A DNA stretch of 64,000 bases, from assembly GCA_016647705.1 (NCBI GenBank), contig CM028328.1, positions 44,258,647-44,322,646 of the forward strand, given 5' to 3'. Source of the DNA: Eucommia ulmoides. Its lineage: Eukaryota > Streptophyta > Magnoliopsida > Garryales > Eucommiaceae. Of the stretch, positions 22,661 to 34,547 are shown piece by piece. The translations under genes and the position numbers were made by a program. Each line of letters begins with the position of its first letter. Position 1 is the stretch's first letter. The notes beneath the pieces are model-generated. The model was not told where the DNA came from. It saw only the letters and a list, made by a program, of their open reading frames with translations, and ran no database searches.

Positions 22661-23075
22661 AAATAATGAGTGGCCCCACTCATTTTTTTTTTTAGTTATA
22701 TTCATTTTTTAATTAATGCACAATATATGATTGATTTTTCGATTGCACATTTTAAATTACTTAAAAAAAATTAATATGATTTAAAAAATATTTCTACCCA
22801 AAAATAAAATAGATACGATATATAATTAAATTAGGTGAGCTCCCATTTTCATTTTTTTTATATATATATTAAATAACGAGTGACCCCACTCAAATTTTTT
22901 TTCTCTTTTTTTTGTTTTAGTTATATATATATATTTTTTTTTCTAATTAACGCACAATATATGATTAATTTTCCTGATACGCATTTTAAATTACTCAGAA
23001 AAATAATTGTGATTTAAAAAATATTTCTACCCAAAAGAAAGTAGATACGATATATAATTAAATTAGAATTTGTTG
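22661..23075. repeat. About 210-bp tandem duplication
   Basis: Two units start at 'aaataatgagtggccccact' (22661) and 'aaataacgagtgaccccact' (22871). Both continue through 'cgcacaatatatgatt', 'atttctacccaaaa' and 'agatacgatatataattaa'. Confidence 0.85.
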
Positions 23076-23206
23076 ACTTGCAAAAATTGAAATTTAATTC
23101 TAATTTATGGTTATTTGTTTATTATTTTATAATATATTAATAAAAATTAAATTATAAAAATATTATTTTACTTTTATGATTATTTACATAATTTATGAAT
23201 AAGCAA

Positions 23207-23326
23207 TTCCGCATTGGTTGTGAATGAAGAATTTGAGCACCACATCAAGTTATAAGTTGGAAGTAATCCCACATTGGTTGTGAAGGAAGAATTTGAGCAC
23301 CATATTAAGTTATAAGTTGGAAGTAA
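23207..23326. repeat. 60-bp tandem duplication with CCCACATTGG motif
   Basis: Two units of exactly 60 bp ('gcattggttgtgaatgaag' / 'acattggttgtgaaggaag', each through 'agttataagttggaagtaa'). The second contains ATCCCACATTGG, resembling the snRNA upstream element, with 'ctatataaa' about 100 bp further on. That spacing is too long for a real snRNA promoter. Confidence 0.85.
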
Positions 23327-23593
23327 AGGGCAAGCCATTGAGCATACAATCTTTGTACATTGTGGGGGTTCTATATAAACCACACAAACATATTGTCGCC
23401 ACAAAACAAATCGGGACGGGTCTGGGTTCGAATCTAGGTCTGGGCCATGTCGCTTTGATCCAGACTTGGGTTGGGTCTAGGTCAGGTCAAATGCATGTCT
23501 AGGTTGGCTCGTCTTTTGACTCGCCAAGACAAACTTTATTAAATATTAAATATAAATATTTAAATAAAGGTAGCAGTTAAGTAGTTAATTAAC

Positions 23594-24366
23594 TGTTGGA
23601 TAATTAAACCAAAACAACACCAATGAACAGATATGAGCATTCACTGGTGACTGTTCAGTATGGATGTTCACACCGAACAGATGCCTTTGCAAATAGCATC
23701 CATTTGTTGGTATCTTTTAGTCTTCTATAAATAGGAAACTTTACATTCATTTTGAAATATTGTCTGGTCCGCAACATTTATCGTTTCATATCACTACCAA
23801 AGAGCATAACATATAGAAATCTGTAAGAGTTCAAGCACAAGTTCAGTTTACAATTTATATTTTTTTTGGTTTCAAGTGCATGTATAAAAAACTTAAAGAT
23901 CGTTGTACCTTGGGAGACAGAAGTTTGTTCAACCATTAGCACCTGTTTGGGGGCACAATTCTGCTTTAAGGGTATAGAGTCAAACTCTAACCTTAATCTA
24001 CTTCGTTTTTATTCATTGTTTGAATATCTGAGTAAGTCTTTATTTAAATTTTAGTCTAATGTTTCTGTTCAGTAAATGTTCAAATCCCTTCTCTTGTTCT
24101 GCTTCTATTTATGTTATGCCAACATTCACATCCAAAATTTGTTTCTATTTTTGTGTTTTGAATGTTCACACCGTGCATTTTTTTGTGCGTGTTCACATCA
24201 TGAATCTACTTTGATATACACCTTATAATCTTACACAAATGTTTCAAAATTTAATTTTACGGCTCTTGCTTAATTATTGTTCACATTGATATTGTTTAAT
24301 TATTATTATTTTTATTTCATGATTATTTAAGTCTTTATTTTGAAATTTCATTAATTATCACCAACA
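23594..24366 (+). mobile_element. Probable copia-type LTR (773 bp)
   Basis: Starts TGTTGGATAATT and ends with CCAACA, a 6-bp inverted terminal match. Near 23727 is TATAAATAG in the usual position for an LTR promoter. The downstream text 'ttgggagacagaagtttgttcaacc' is of the kind common in copia LTR U5 regions. Flanks (TTAAC and CACGC) do not match, so it may be part of a larger lost element rather than a clean solo LTR. Confidence 0.5.
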
Positions 24367-24778
24367 CACGCATTGTAGGGGTGTGTTTGATGGAGCATCT
24401 AAGGATCTTGTCCTATTTCTTTTTCCGATTGAGTGAATTATTTGTTGTTGTTGTTTGAGTTAAGTAGGCTTTTGATTTTTTACTAGTTCATTATGCAAAA
24501 AAATTGATCTCCATTAGTGTTGAATTTTGTTAAATTTCTAGAGTTTCGATAATATTTGATGTTGAATTTTGTTAAATTTCTGGAGTTTCTATAATACTTG
24601 ATGTAAATTTATTGAGTTTCTATAATGATTTTGTTGAGTCTCTACAATTGTTATTGTTGTTTGTCATTGATTTTTATTGTTATTATGTTTGCTACATATT
24701 TTATTTCTGTTTAATTTGATTTTTAATGGTATTTTTATTAATTTTGTTGGCAGTGATAGATGTTAGTGGCACCGGTCT

Positions 24779-25180
24779 GTGTTTGTGGTGGTCTGATGTA
24801 GGTTGATGTGGTGCTGAAAGTTTGCTACAAATTTTTGACAATAACAAATTCAAAAATCCTGAAATATATTTGTGGTCGACAGTAGTGGTTATTGGCGGTG
24901 GTCTTCGGTGTATCTAAAAATTTTGCTACAAATTTTGGCTATGGTAACTTTAGAAATCGAAAAATTTGTTGTGATCGATGTTGGTGGTTGGCGGTGGTCT
25001 CTATTGTGGTTGGAAAAATTCCTATAAATTTTTGCAATAGAAACTTTAGAAATCCAAAAAATTGTTGTCTACACTAATGGTCCGCGTGATGGTCTTTGGT
25101 ATGATTGGTATATGTTTGATGTGGTTCAAAAAAATTGTTGTACATTAGTGAGAACAACAAATTTTGAAAACACATTTGGG
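24779..25180. repeat. About 100-bp degenerate tandem repeat, 3-4 units
   Basis: Units start near 24779, 24871, 24971 and 25069 and share 'ggtggtct', 'ttgctacaaatttt', 'actttagaaatc' and 'aaaattgttg'. Divergence between units is considerable. Confidence 0.7.
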
Positions 25181-27230
25181 GCTTGTCTAGGATGTTCTAG
25201 TAAAATTAATTCATATTTTTTTATTAGTGGATTTTTCGCAAAAGAAAAGTAATTGATGGTGTTAAGCGTAAGTAAACAATTGAGCTTTGGGGACTCATAC
25301 CGTATCACGTAATCCACTCGCTACAATAATTTTTTAAGAAATCTAATAATTTTGTTGGAAGTCCAAAGTTATTCTACTACATAAAAATCACCACAATTTT
25401 TTACATGAAAAATTTATAGTAAATTTAGACTTCAGAAAAAATTATTATAATATAAGGACTGAAGAGGCATAAATTTTAAGTTTGTGAACTATTCACAGAA
25501 CCTCTTTTATTTATTATCTTTTTCAAAAAAAATATTTGTTTCTATTTAAAAAAAAAATGTTGCTGTTTTTAATTTTGCGTAGTTTTATCTTATTCTTATT
25601 ATCTATTCTTGTTTTATTTATTAAAAAAACATGGAGGAAAAAAAAAGTGAAGAGTTTTTTTTTTGGGTAAAAGTGTGTGTGAGAGAGAGAGGGGGGGGGG
25701 GGGGCGGGGAGGTGGAAGAGTGACAAAACAAAAGAAAGAGAATCTGAAGTCGAGAGAGGAGAATTGGACCAGGAGAAAGGGAGGGAGGGAGAGGACGGGC
25801 AAAGAGCGATGAGAGTAATGTGGGGGGAAAAGGGTGAGCCCATGAAAAAAAGTAAAATAATAATAAAAGAAAACTATTTAATTTTGTATTTTGAAATTAA
25901 AAAAGTCATAAAATATCAAAATTACAAATTAATTAACGGCTTTCATGATTTTTTTTTTTAAAAAGCTTGGATTGAATCAATGGGCGCTTACCATCAACTC
26001 TTAAATTGGTATTGAAACTACGAAATGAACTTAATTAAGGGGTTTTTTTTTTTTTCGTACCTTACTCCTATTGAAATTTCGTCGATTAATTTATCCCTAT
26101 TAATGAATTGTTACTTTCCATACATGTTGTCACCCCTAAAAACGCAAAACAAAATATGATAAGAAACCACAAATGAAACTGAAAACGAAACCTACAATTT
26201 CTCTCAATTGTGATTGTTGTTTAAATATTTTTTTACACTTCAATCATCTATAAATTATGATCTTTAAAATGAGATAATTTTTTTTTTTTTTTTTGTTTTG
26301 AATTCTAGATTACGATGCATATAAATGTTATATATAACAATAACTATGATATTAATATTATATATAATATCATTGCAATCTGTGTGTCCTGTAGGTATTG
26401 AATATAACATCTAATGCAATACAAAGAACATCAATTAATATTGATAATATCACAAATTAAATGAACATGTTGAATATAACATGATTTACTGATAAAAGTG
26501 ATTTAGATGTTGAATATAACACTCAATCGTGTTTTGATAATGTATAAGACCATGTTAAATGTAACACGAATATGAAAATAGAAAATTCTGGAAGTACTAT
26601 GTTAAATACAATATAAATGTACGAATTTAAAATTAATAAAAAAAATAGTGAATGTGATATCATTTTGAAGATTTTATTTCAAACAAATCTAAATATATAA
26701 TTACATCGTGAAAAAATGTGTAAATAGCTATTTTGATTTTAATAGAATAATTTTGTTATGAAATCATTAAATATGAAAAATCTCAATTCCGAAGGACAAA
26801 TTTTTCATGTAATTTTTGCTTTTTTAAATTTTGAGACTGGACATTTTAAAAAATCTGTATAACGAGATTTTTTGATTTATTTTCAAACAACAAAAATCAA
26901 TTGATAGGTTCAAATTTAAATTAAAATCACCTAATAATTTTTCCTGGAAACAAAATGACAATTTAAAAAATCAAATATCCATATAAACACTCACCTCTTC
27001 CCCCAAATAATATAATTTTTTATTTATTTCCAAATCAACTTACGCACATTTTGGCACATTTTGACTAATAATCTCTCTAATCGATATTAAAAGCACCCCA
27101 TGTCAACCTAATATATTTAGAATTAAATTTAAGATTTAAATCTTAAAATACTCATTAAAAACGTCTAACCTTCCTTGATAAAGAAAAAAATACCTCTCCT
27201 TATCAACAAAACTAACACTTTTTAAATTAT
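25181..27230. other. Gene-free AT-rich stretch
   Basis: No supported gene. Contains a GA-rich patch with a G-run (25682-25704), short A/T runs, and a loose repeat of 'tgttgaatataacat' between 26390 and 26620. Open frames here (for example 25523-25843 minus) are simple-sequence artefacts. Confidence 0.6.
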
Positions 27231-27234
27231 AAGT

Positions 27235-27690
27235 TTCTACTCTACAACGACACCATTCATATCCAAAGGTACAAAGACCCAACACAGAACGCCACAGAAA
27301 TTCTGGCAAAACCGGCAACAATCCCCAAAAAAAGTGTTTTCCAAAACCAAAAACAACTAAACACAAAACCCCGGATAAAAGAAAAGAAAGAGTCGTGCAA
27401 CAATAACATGTACTTCCACCCATTCTTATATACACGAGGAACCAGTAAGAATAAGAACAGCTGAAACACCTCAACCATTTATCACAAGCCATGAAATCTT
27501 TTACCAAAATATGTTTCTACTTCATATCCAAACCTAACTACAATGACCCAGACACAAAATGCCATAGAAATTGTGGCAAAACAGGCAACAATTCCCCCAA
27601 CCCCCCAAAAAATAAGTTTTCCCAACCAAAGAACAAAACACAAACCCAAAAAATATGAAAAATAAGAAAAAGAAGACGAAACAAATGAAT
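27235..27690 (-). repeat. Duplicated 3' UTR of the beta-tubulin gene
   Basis: The segment right after the stop (27512-27690) and the next one (27235-27400) share, in order, 'ttctact', 'catatccaaa', 'gacccaacacagaacgcca' (first: 'gacccagacacaaaatgcca'), 'agaaatt.tggcaaaac.ggcaacaat' and 'aacacaaa'. Offset is about 275 bp with clear divergence, so the duplication is not recent. It could offer two poly(A) regions. Confidence 0.75.
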
Positions 27691-27692
27691 CC

Positions 27693-30600
27693 TTAGGCTT
27701 CCTGAAGCTCCTCTTCGTCCTCATAATCATACCCTTCTTCCTCATCCGCCGTTGCATCCTGATACTGCTGATACTCCGAAACCAAATCATTCATATTACT
27801 CTCCGCCTCCGTAAACTCCATCTCGTCCATCCCCTCCCCGGTATACCAATGCAAGAAGGCCTTCCTCCTAAACATCGCCGTGAACTGCTCGCTCACCCTC
27901 CTAAACATCTCCTGAATTGACGTCGAATTCCCTATAAAAGTCGACGCCATCTTCAACCCCGTTGGTGGGATATCGCAAACCGTCGACTTAACATTATTTG
28001 GAATCCACTCAACAAAATAAGACGAATTTTTGTTTTGCACGTTTATCATTTGCTCGTCAACTTCTTTGGTGCTCATTTTGCCACGGAACATTGCAGAGGC
28101 AGTGAGGTATCGGCCGTGGCGGGGGTCGGCGGCGCACATCATGTTCTTGGCATCCCACATCTGTTGGGTGAGTTCAGGGACGGTGAGGGCGCGGTATTGC
28201 TGGGACCCGCGGGAGGTGAGAGGAGCGAAACCAACCATGAAAAAGTGGAGGCGGGGGAAGGGGATGAGGTTGACGGCGAGTTTTCGGAGGTCGGAGTTGA
28301 GTTGTCCAGGGAAGCGGAGGCAGCAGGTAACGCCGCTCATTGTGGCGGAGATCAGGTGATTTAGGTCTCCAACTGATAAGAAGAAAAGGCATCGTCGTAT
28401 TACCAAGAATAATATTATGTTCCAGGGCCTTAAAAGATCAGTTTTTGTTCTACTACCAGATATTAAGAACAAAAGTGGAGGAACAAAATATTCTGAAATT
28501 CCTGTTTCTGTTGCCAATTTCTCTTGGAATAGAAACAAAAATCTAGGAAAAAAAGTACTAAACGAACATCACCTAACAAATCTCCAATAACTCGAACCTG
28601 TGAAAGTACAAATTTCAGCTTAATGCCAAGCCTACATATTATACCAAGAAGGAAAACAGATCAAGAAACTTGATTTGGTTGGGGGGGGGGGGGGGGGGGG
28701 GGGGGGTAGGGGGAGGGGAGTTGTTTTCGCCGTTGATCTCAACCACATGTATGAACAATTATATGACATTAAACTTGATAAGTGAACAGCTTCTTGTTAT
28801 CTAAATTATCCTATTTTATGACTTATCGTATTTTTTATTAATTGACATGTATATTTCTCTGTTTACCTAGAATTTAATAAAATATACATATTCCTTGTTT
28901 GAACTGAAAACATACATTTGTTTTAATTTAGTTAAATAAAAAACATAGCATTTGAACTTGAAGTAAAATAGTTACCAAGCTATTTAAGCATTTTTAGTTC
29001 TTATATTGACTAATTAAAATATAGACTTTTTGCCATGGCCCCCAAATTTGGAGGCCCAAATGCATCCAATCCAACGTGTTATTAGGTTTGCTCCGTGATC
29101 CATTTTTTATATGTATATATTTTTTTGCAATAGTTCCAAGTTGTTCTGTCCGAATGACGCACATGCCTTTCTATTAGTTTTCAATAGTAGCCGATCACAA
29201 GATTTGAATATCGCGAGATTACGTTCCACAACTCCATATTACTAATTGTTTTCGTTTCTGAAATTGAATCAATTTTTTTTTGTTTTTTCGAGGATGAAAA
29301 ATGACAACACTTTTTTTTTTAGATGAAGAAATAGGGATGTTTTTGTCCAAAATAAGTTTGGCGTACTAGGTACAAGAAACCCAAAAGTTTTGGACTTTAT
29401 GGGGTAAAATTTTGAAACAGTGGACTGATGACGAAAACCCCTAAAAAAAAAATATTACAATTTGCAAATTAAAAGGCAACCAAACGCTCCCGAGGGTTCA
29501 CCTTGTATGCACATTTCTAAAGAAAGAGCTAATCTAACAATCAAGCAAAGTATAATCAACAGATTAGAAGAGAGAAAAAAGAAGAAACGGACTTACAGCT
29601 TGGAGTGGTGAGTTTAAGGGTTCTGAAGCAAATGTCGTACAAGGCTTCATTGTCCAGGACCATACACTCATCCGCGTTCTCCACAAGCTGATGGACAGAG
29701 AGAGTGGCGTTATAGGGCTCAACAACAGTGTCCGACACCTTCGGGGATGGGAAGACAGAGAAAGTGAGCATCATTCTATCCGGATACTCTTCTCTGATCT
29801 TGGAAATGAGAAGCGTTCCCATGCCTGATCCGGTTCCACCTCCCAGTGAGTGGCAAACCTGAAACCCTGGCAGTCAAGAACAACAAGTAGAGCAGTGGGT
29901 TTTAATTCCAAGAAATCAAGAGAACAAAAAGAGAATACTGTAGATTCATGTAATTAGAAGAACCGAATAAACATGCAACTGGTTGCCGGAAAAAGATGGA
30001 AAAACTAGAAAAAATTAGGCATGCGCTTAAGAGTGCATTTGGGTGAAGAAATTTGATAGACTTTTTCAAAATTTTAGAATTTAGAAATGGTGGGATTTTG
30101 AAACTAATATTTTATCGACATAATTTCACCCCAAAATGGAGAGGTATACATCATTCAAAGGATTTACAAAACACAGATCTCTTTAAGGAGTTATTTGGAG
30201 ATAACATTTTATCCCACTAAATCCCATTTTAAAATTCGGAAAAAACAAATTCCCTTGAGAAATATCCAAACAACGAATTTTAACTTATGAATTCCAGAAA
30301 TTCCTAATCAAAATCAAATCTCCTCCCAAAATACTTTACCAAACTATCAATAAACGAAAGCAAACCAACAAAGAAAAACAAACTACAGGTTATGTGATCA
30401 ACAACAAATCTTCAATAAGGGCCTTCAATGAATCAATAAATTGAATACAAAATTCTTGTGAATGTTTCCAAGATAATCTACTCGGATCTAAGTAAAAATA
30501 GCTTCCAACAAGTGAGCTTCACGAACTTGGATACTTGACTTTATATCGAATTGTGCATTTTTTCTTTTTGTGCGCCGATAAGCATTTTACAAGAGCATGA

Positions 30601-31309
30601 CCATGCAAATGGTTGCATCGAATATGAACCCACTTGACCAACATATGAATCTAACAAGACTAATGAAGGAAATAGGAATTGATTGTTATGTTTTAAAAGG
30701 ATCATGCTGTCAACAAATAGAAATGCTTCCATATGAAAAGCAAGAATATATCAAATGAAAACCGTGAAAATGATGACAAATCACCAGATCTGAAGTCGTT
30801 ATACTCAAATAGTACTTAACAGTAAAAATAGCAATTCATAAGAATAAATTAGCCAGGAAAAAAACAGAAAAAGACTTAAATTAAACACATCCATAAACAA
30901 AACAAAAACGAATACCTTGAAGGCAGTCACAATTCTCCGCCTCCTTTCGTACAACATCGAGAACAGAGTCAATAAGCTCAGCCCCCTCGGTGTAGTGACC
31001 CTTGGCCCAGTTATTCCCCGCACCTGACTGCCCAAATACGAAGTTATCCGGCCGGAAGATCTGACCGTATGGTCCAGATCTAACGCTGTCCATAGTACCG
31101 GGCTCGAGATCCATGAGGACGGCGCGTGGGACAAACCTACCGCAACTCGCTTCATTGTAGTACACGTTTACTCGCTCAAGTTGGAGGTCGTTGTCGCCGT
31201 TGTACCGTCCGGTGGAATCTATCCCATGCTCGGCGCAAACCACCTCCCAGAACTTGGCGCCGATCTGGTTGCCACATTGGCCTCCCTGAATGTGCAGGAT
31301 CTCACGCAT
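27693..31309 (-). CDS. TUB: Beta-tubulin, 3 exons, 447 aa
   Basis: Minus-strand exons 31309-30916 (394 nt), 29866-29597 (270 nt) and 28372-27693 (680 nt); introns of 1049 and 1224 bp have GT/AG borders. These are the conserved plant beta-tubulin intron positions (codon 132, and the Phe codon of TPSFGD). The protein starts [17 protein letters not shown], with the MREI tetrapeptide used for tubulin mRNA autoregulation in animals. It has the GTP signature GGGTGSG at residues 140-146, [17 protein letters not shown], and ends in an acidic tail ([17 protein letters not shown]) that binds microtubule partners. It pairs with alpha-tubulin to build microtubules. Length and frame are complete with no broken residues seen, so it should be functional. 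Intron 2 has a 26-base G-run on the + strand. Confidence 0.98.
28681..28706. repeat. 26-base G homopolymer in tubulin intron 2
   Basis: Uninterrupted G-run on the + strand, C-run in the transcript. Length is likely variable or uncertain in sequencing. Confidence 0.95.
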
Positions 31310-31430
31310 TGTTCTAGAGCGAGAATGATCAAAGTTTGAGAGAGAGAGAGAGAGAGAGAGGTTAGGAGTTGGAGATGCTGAGAGTATTATAGTGAGGAAG
31401 TTGGGGACGGAGGTGGAGTGACGGTGGGGA
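31310..31430 (-). promoter_or_regulatory. 5' UTR and core promoter of beta-tubulin
   Basis: Upstream of the ATG (minus strand) is a (CT)n tract (+ strand GA repeat 31338-31360). Then, about 76-82 bp from the ATG, comes TATAATA (31385-31391), a possible TATA box. CT microsatellites in plant 5' UTRs are common in highly expressed genes. 31431-31951 holds no gene, only A-runs (31840-31864 and 31917-31930). Confidence 0.5.
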
Positions 31431-31951
31431 CGGAGATGACGGAGGATTGTGACGGAGCCGTTAGGATTAGGGGGAATTTTTAAATTTAAAAATTTGTAAC
31501 AATTCGCTAATTCATTCCAATTTCACGATTAATAGACCGGGAGGAATAAGATCTACGTGCGGTAAACCAATCTCAGGTGAAACGTGGTTTCCACGCGAGT
31601 AAACGGCGTGCACGTGATGTTGTTCTCAGACGCACATGATTTGGAGAAGGACCATGTGAGCAGCACTGACAAAAAAGATTTTTTAAGGAACTTATGTTCA
31701 CACTCCCAGATGGAGTTGTTTTTGTTTACCATTTAATAAAATATAAATAAATAAAACTATTTTTTGTCGAGAATGAGTGGACTTGGAAAAATTTAGCAAA
31801 TTAGGAGGGGCATCATGTTTTTTGTTAAAAACTGTACCCAAAAAAAAAAAAAAAAAAAAAAAAAGAAGGGTTTTTGGTAAAAACATGAGTATTACTCCCG
31901 CTTTACCTCAAAAATGAAAAAAAAAAAAAATATTTTTTTTTTAAAAGAAAG

Positions 31952-32950
31952 TGTCATCCCGAATCGCTTACTGACAAAACAATAAAAAAAAACAAGCATG
32001 CTAACCGGAGGATTATAGCGCTTATATGTGGCTTCTAGCCAGACGGGCACCGACACTATTAGGCTTCCCTTCATAGTCGAGATATACCGATCCGGTTAAG
32101 TTCGGAGATTATGTTGCCGGTTATGGACTTGACAAAATAAAAAGATTTTGGCCTCCTTTGTACAAACTCGTTGGAAGTTGGAGACGCTATCTTGATGAGT
32201 TCACAACAGAGGTGAAATCAGTCAGCATCGTAAGACAAGTCAAACTTACCCTTGCGTAGCGAATGTATCGGGGGTGCTACGCAGATAGTTGTCACTGCGA
32301 AAACGTGAGCCCATAACAAGTGTATCAAAGCAGGGAACGATTAGCTCCACTGGGGACTCGTTCAAGTCATGTGGACAACATTCTTTGGGGAATGAGTTGA
32401 GTTGCAGTCATGATTTACCAAGCACTCATTGGAAGATGGGCAAGCAGGGAGTCAAGAGCGTTACATCGAAGATTCAAGTGGATCGTGCGATTTGGGACAC
32501 CTCACTTGTATCTTTATCGAGTGAAGTGCGGAGGCACGTCAAGGAAGCAACTTGAGAGTTGTTAGCATCGCAACAAGGACATTTGCGATATTGGGTAGGG
32601 GAGAGTTTCACGGACCACTTACTAACAAAGCAATCAGAAGGAACAAGCATGATGGCTAGGGGATTATAACACTTATACGTGGATCTCAACTAAGCGGGTG
32701 TTGACACCGCTATATGTTCCTTCAAAGTTGAGGTATAGCGACCTACTTAAGTTCGCAGACTATGTCGCTGGTTATGGATTTGACAAAAGAAAAGGGATTT
32801 GGCCTACCTTGCACAAACTAGTTGGGAGTTGCTGCTCTCCTGATGAGCCCAAGGTAGAGTGAAAATCAGTCAACATCATGTGAGAAGTAGCTAACGCGTC
32901 GGGGGTACCGCACGGGTAGTTGCCGCTGCAAAAACATGAGCCCCATGACA
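31952..32950 (+). mobile_element. Non-autonomous LTR element, 999 bp (SMART/large TRIM type)
   Basis: Two diverged direct repeats, 31952-32318 and 32606-32950, share 'gattata.cgcttata.gtgg', 'ggttatgg.tttgacaaaa', 'gaaaatcagtca' and 'gcaaaaacatgagcccca'. The first ends ...CATAACA and, two bases on, TGTATCAAAGC is a decayed tRNA-Met primer site. The second is preceded by GGGTAGGGGAGAG, a polypurine tract. The interior (about 290 bp) codes for no recognisable protein. TSD not clear. It lies about 640 bp upstream of the tubulin ATG. Confidence 0.75.
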
Positions 32951-33615
32951 TAGATCTCCCTTTCTTCCTTTTTTCTTTCTCTTATTCGTCTTCTTTTTTT
33001 GCTTTACCTTTGTCATCACCATCTTGTTTACTTCATTTTTTTCTTTTCATTTGCTCCCCACACCACAACCATCCAAATCCACCACCACCTACAACTACCC
33101 ATATCCATTGCCATTGTCGCCACTCCAAGAGCCACCGCCACCTTCTCAGCCTACTCAGCTCCACCCTCCATTACCAAATCTCCCCGTTTAAATATAAGTG
33201 ATGAAAATGTATTTTTCTCCTTAAGTTGTTAAATCTATATAAGAAACTAAAATTGAAAGACTATACTTGAGAATGAATGAGAACTCACAAATCTTAGTTT
33301 TCCTTAATTTTTTTACTTTTAACATTTTATTTCGTTTAAATAGTTTTTAAGTATTATTTAGCATTAATATAATAATTTTAGTGAATTGAATTTTCATTTA
33401 TTATTGCAATAGTAGGTTCAAATTTTTTTAAAAGTTTTCTTATAGTTCAAATAGTGAGATTTTTTATTTAAATAAAATATAATTTTTTTTTACAATACAT
33501 AATAAAAAATATAAATAATTCACTTATTAGACTTTTTTGTTTAAAAAATATTTTTTAAAAAAACTATATTGTTTCCTCATGTAATTGTTGACAAGAGTAA
33601 TTACAAATTTATTTC

Positions 33616-33618
<3 letters not shown>

Positions 33619-33669
<51 letters not shown>

Positions 33670-33670
33670 A
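33619..33670. repeat. (T)31(A)21 perfect hairpin tract
   Basis: 31 T followed directly by 21 A, a self-complementary tract able to form a 21-bp stem with no unpaired centre. Confidence 0.95.
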
Positions 33671-33779
33671 GCTTAAAAATTACAAACATAATTTTTTAAA
33701 AATCAAGTAACAAAACCTAAACGTGGAAGGCTAAGCCTTGAAATTAATGAGAGCACTCCAACACTATTTTTTTTCTTTC

Positions 33780-34180
33780 TCAAAATTTAGAGTATATTTA
33801 AATTAATAAATGTATTTTTTAAATTAATTTTTTTGTCATAATTCTACAAATTAATTCATTTCCGTAATTCCACTAATTAAATTTAGTTTTTGAAATTGAG
33901 TTATAATTGTTTATTGTATCTTCCTCTTCCTTCTATAACATCCCAATTCATTGAGAACTCACCATTTCAATCTTCTTATTTCTCAAGATTTTGAGTATAT
34001 TTAAATTACTCAGAGTAATTTTAAATTAATTTCATTGTCATAATTCTACTAATTATTTCATTATCCTAATTTTGCTAATTAAATTTAATCTTGAGAATTG
34101 AATTTTAATTGTTCATTGTTTCTTCTTTTTTCCTTCTATAACATTCTAATTCATTCTTTACATTCAATCCACTTGCATGT
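33780..34180. repeat. About 203-bp tandem duplication
   Basis: Units start near 33780 and 33983; both carry 'gagtatatttaaatta', 'gtcataattcta', 'taattaaattta' and 'ttccttctataacat'. The end part also matches 22100-22210, next to the first Helitron end, so the repeat probably belongs to that Helitron family. Confidence 0.75.
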
Positions 34181-34219
34181 ATAATTCAAAGTTCAAATTC
34201 TAGCACAACTTAGAATTTA

Positions 34220-34511
34220 GAAATATTTCATAACAAAGTATTAGAATTTAGAATTTGGAAAGACTTCCTAACGGCTCCTAAAATATCCTACCGCTAATAT
34301 GTGGGATTTGCAATATTTTATGGTCATCACTCATTTCTCTCCTCCTCATTCACATGTTCTCTCTCTCTCTCTCGAAATATTTCATAACAAAGTATTAGAA
34401 TTTAGAATTTGGAAAGACTTCCTAACGGCTCCTAAAATATCCTACCGCTAATATATGGGATTTGCAATATTTTATGGTCATCACTCATTTCTCTCCTCCT
34501 CATTTACATGT

Positions 34512-34540
<29 letters not shown>
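34220..34540. repeat. 154-bp near-identical tandem duplication with (TC)n
   Basis: Copy 1 at 34220-34373 and copy 2 from 34374 differ at very few positions (for example 'taatatgtggg' / 'taatatatggg'); each ends in a TC microsatellite, which likely drove the duplication. Confidence 0.92.

Positions 34541-34547
<7 letters not shown>

Noticed and set aside
23264..23400. snRNA-type upstream element (ATCCCACATTGG) with TATATAAA
   Set aside because: Spacing of about 100 bp instead of about 35 and no snRNA body downstream; the motif lies in a 60-bp tandem repeat.
25523..25843. Pro/Ser-rich minus-strand frame
   Set aside because: Translation of a GA/G-rich simple repeat.
27136..27507. Minus-strand 123-aa frame with hydrophobic residues
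   Set aside because: Lies in the duplicated tubulin 3' UTR; the frame is not kept between the two UTR copies.
28030..28364. 109-aa plus-strand frames
   Set aside because: Antisense shadows of tubulin exon 3.
30028..30290. MITE-like pattern in tubulin intron 1 ('gcatttgggtgaag' ... 'atccaaacaacga')
   Set aside because: Arms pair poorly and no target duplication was found; kept out of the feature list.
32920..33201. Ser/His/Pro-rich plus-strand frame
   Set aside because: Starts in an LTR end and continues into CT- and CCA-rich sequence; no domain.
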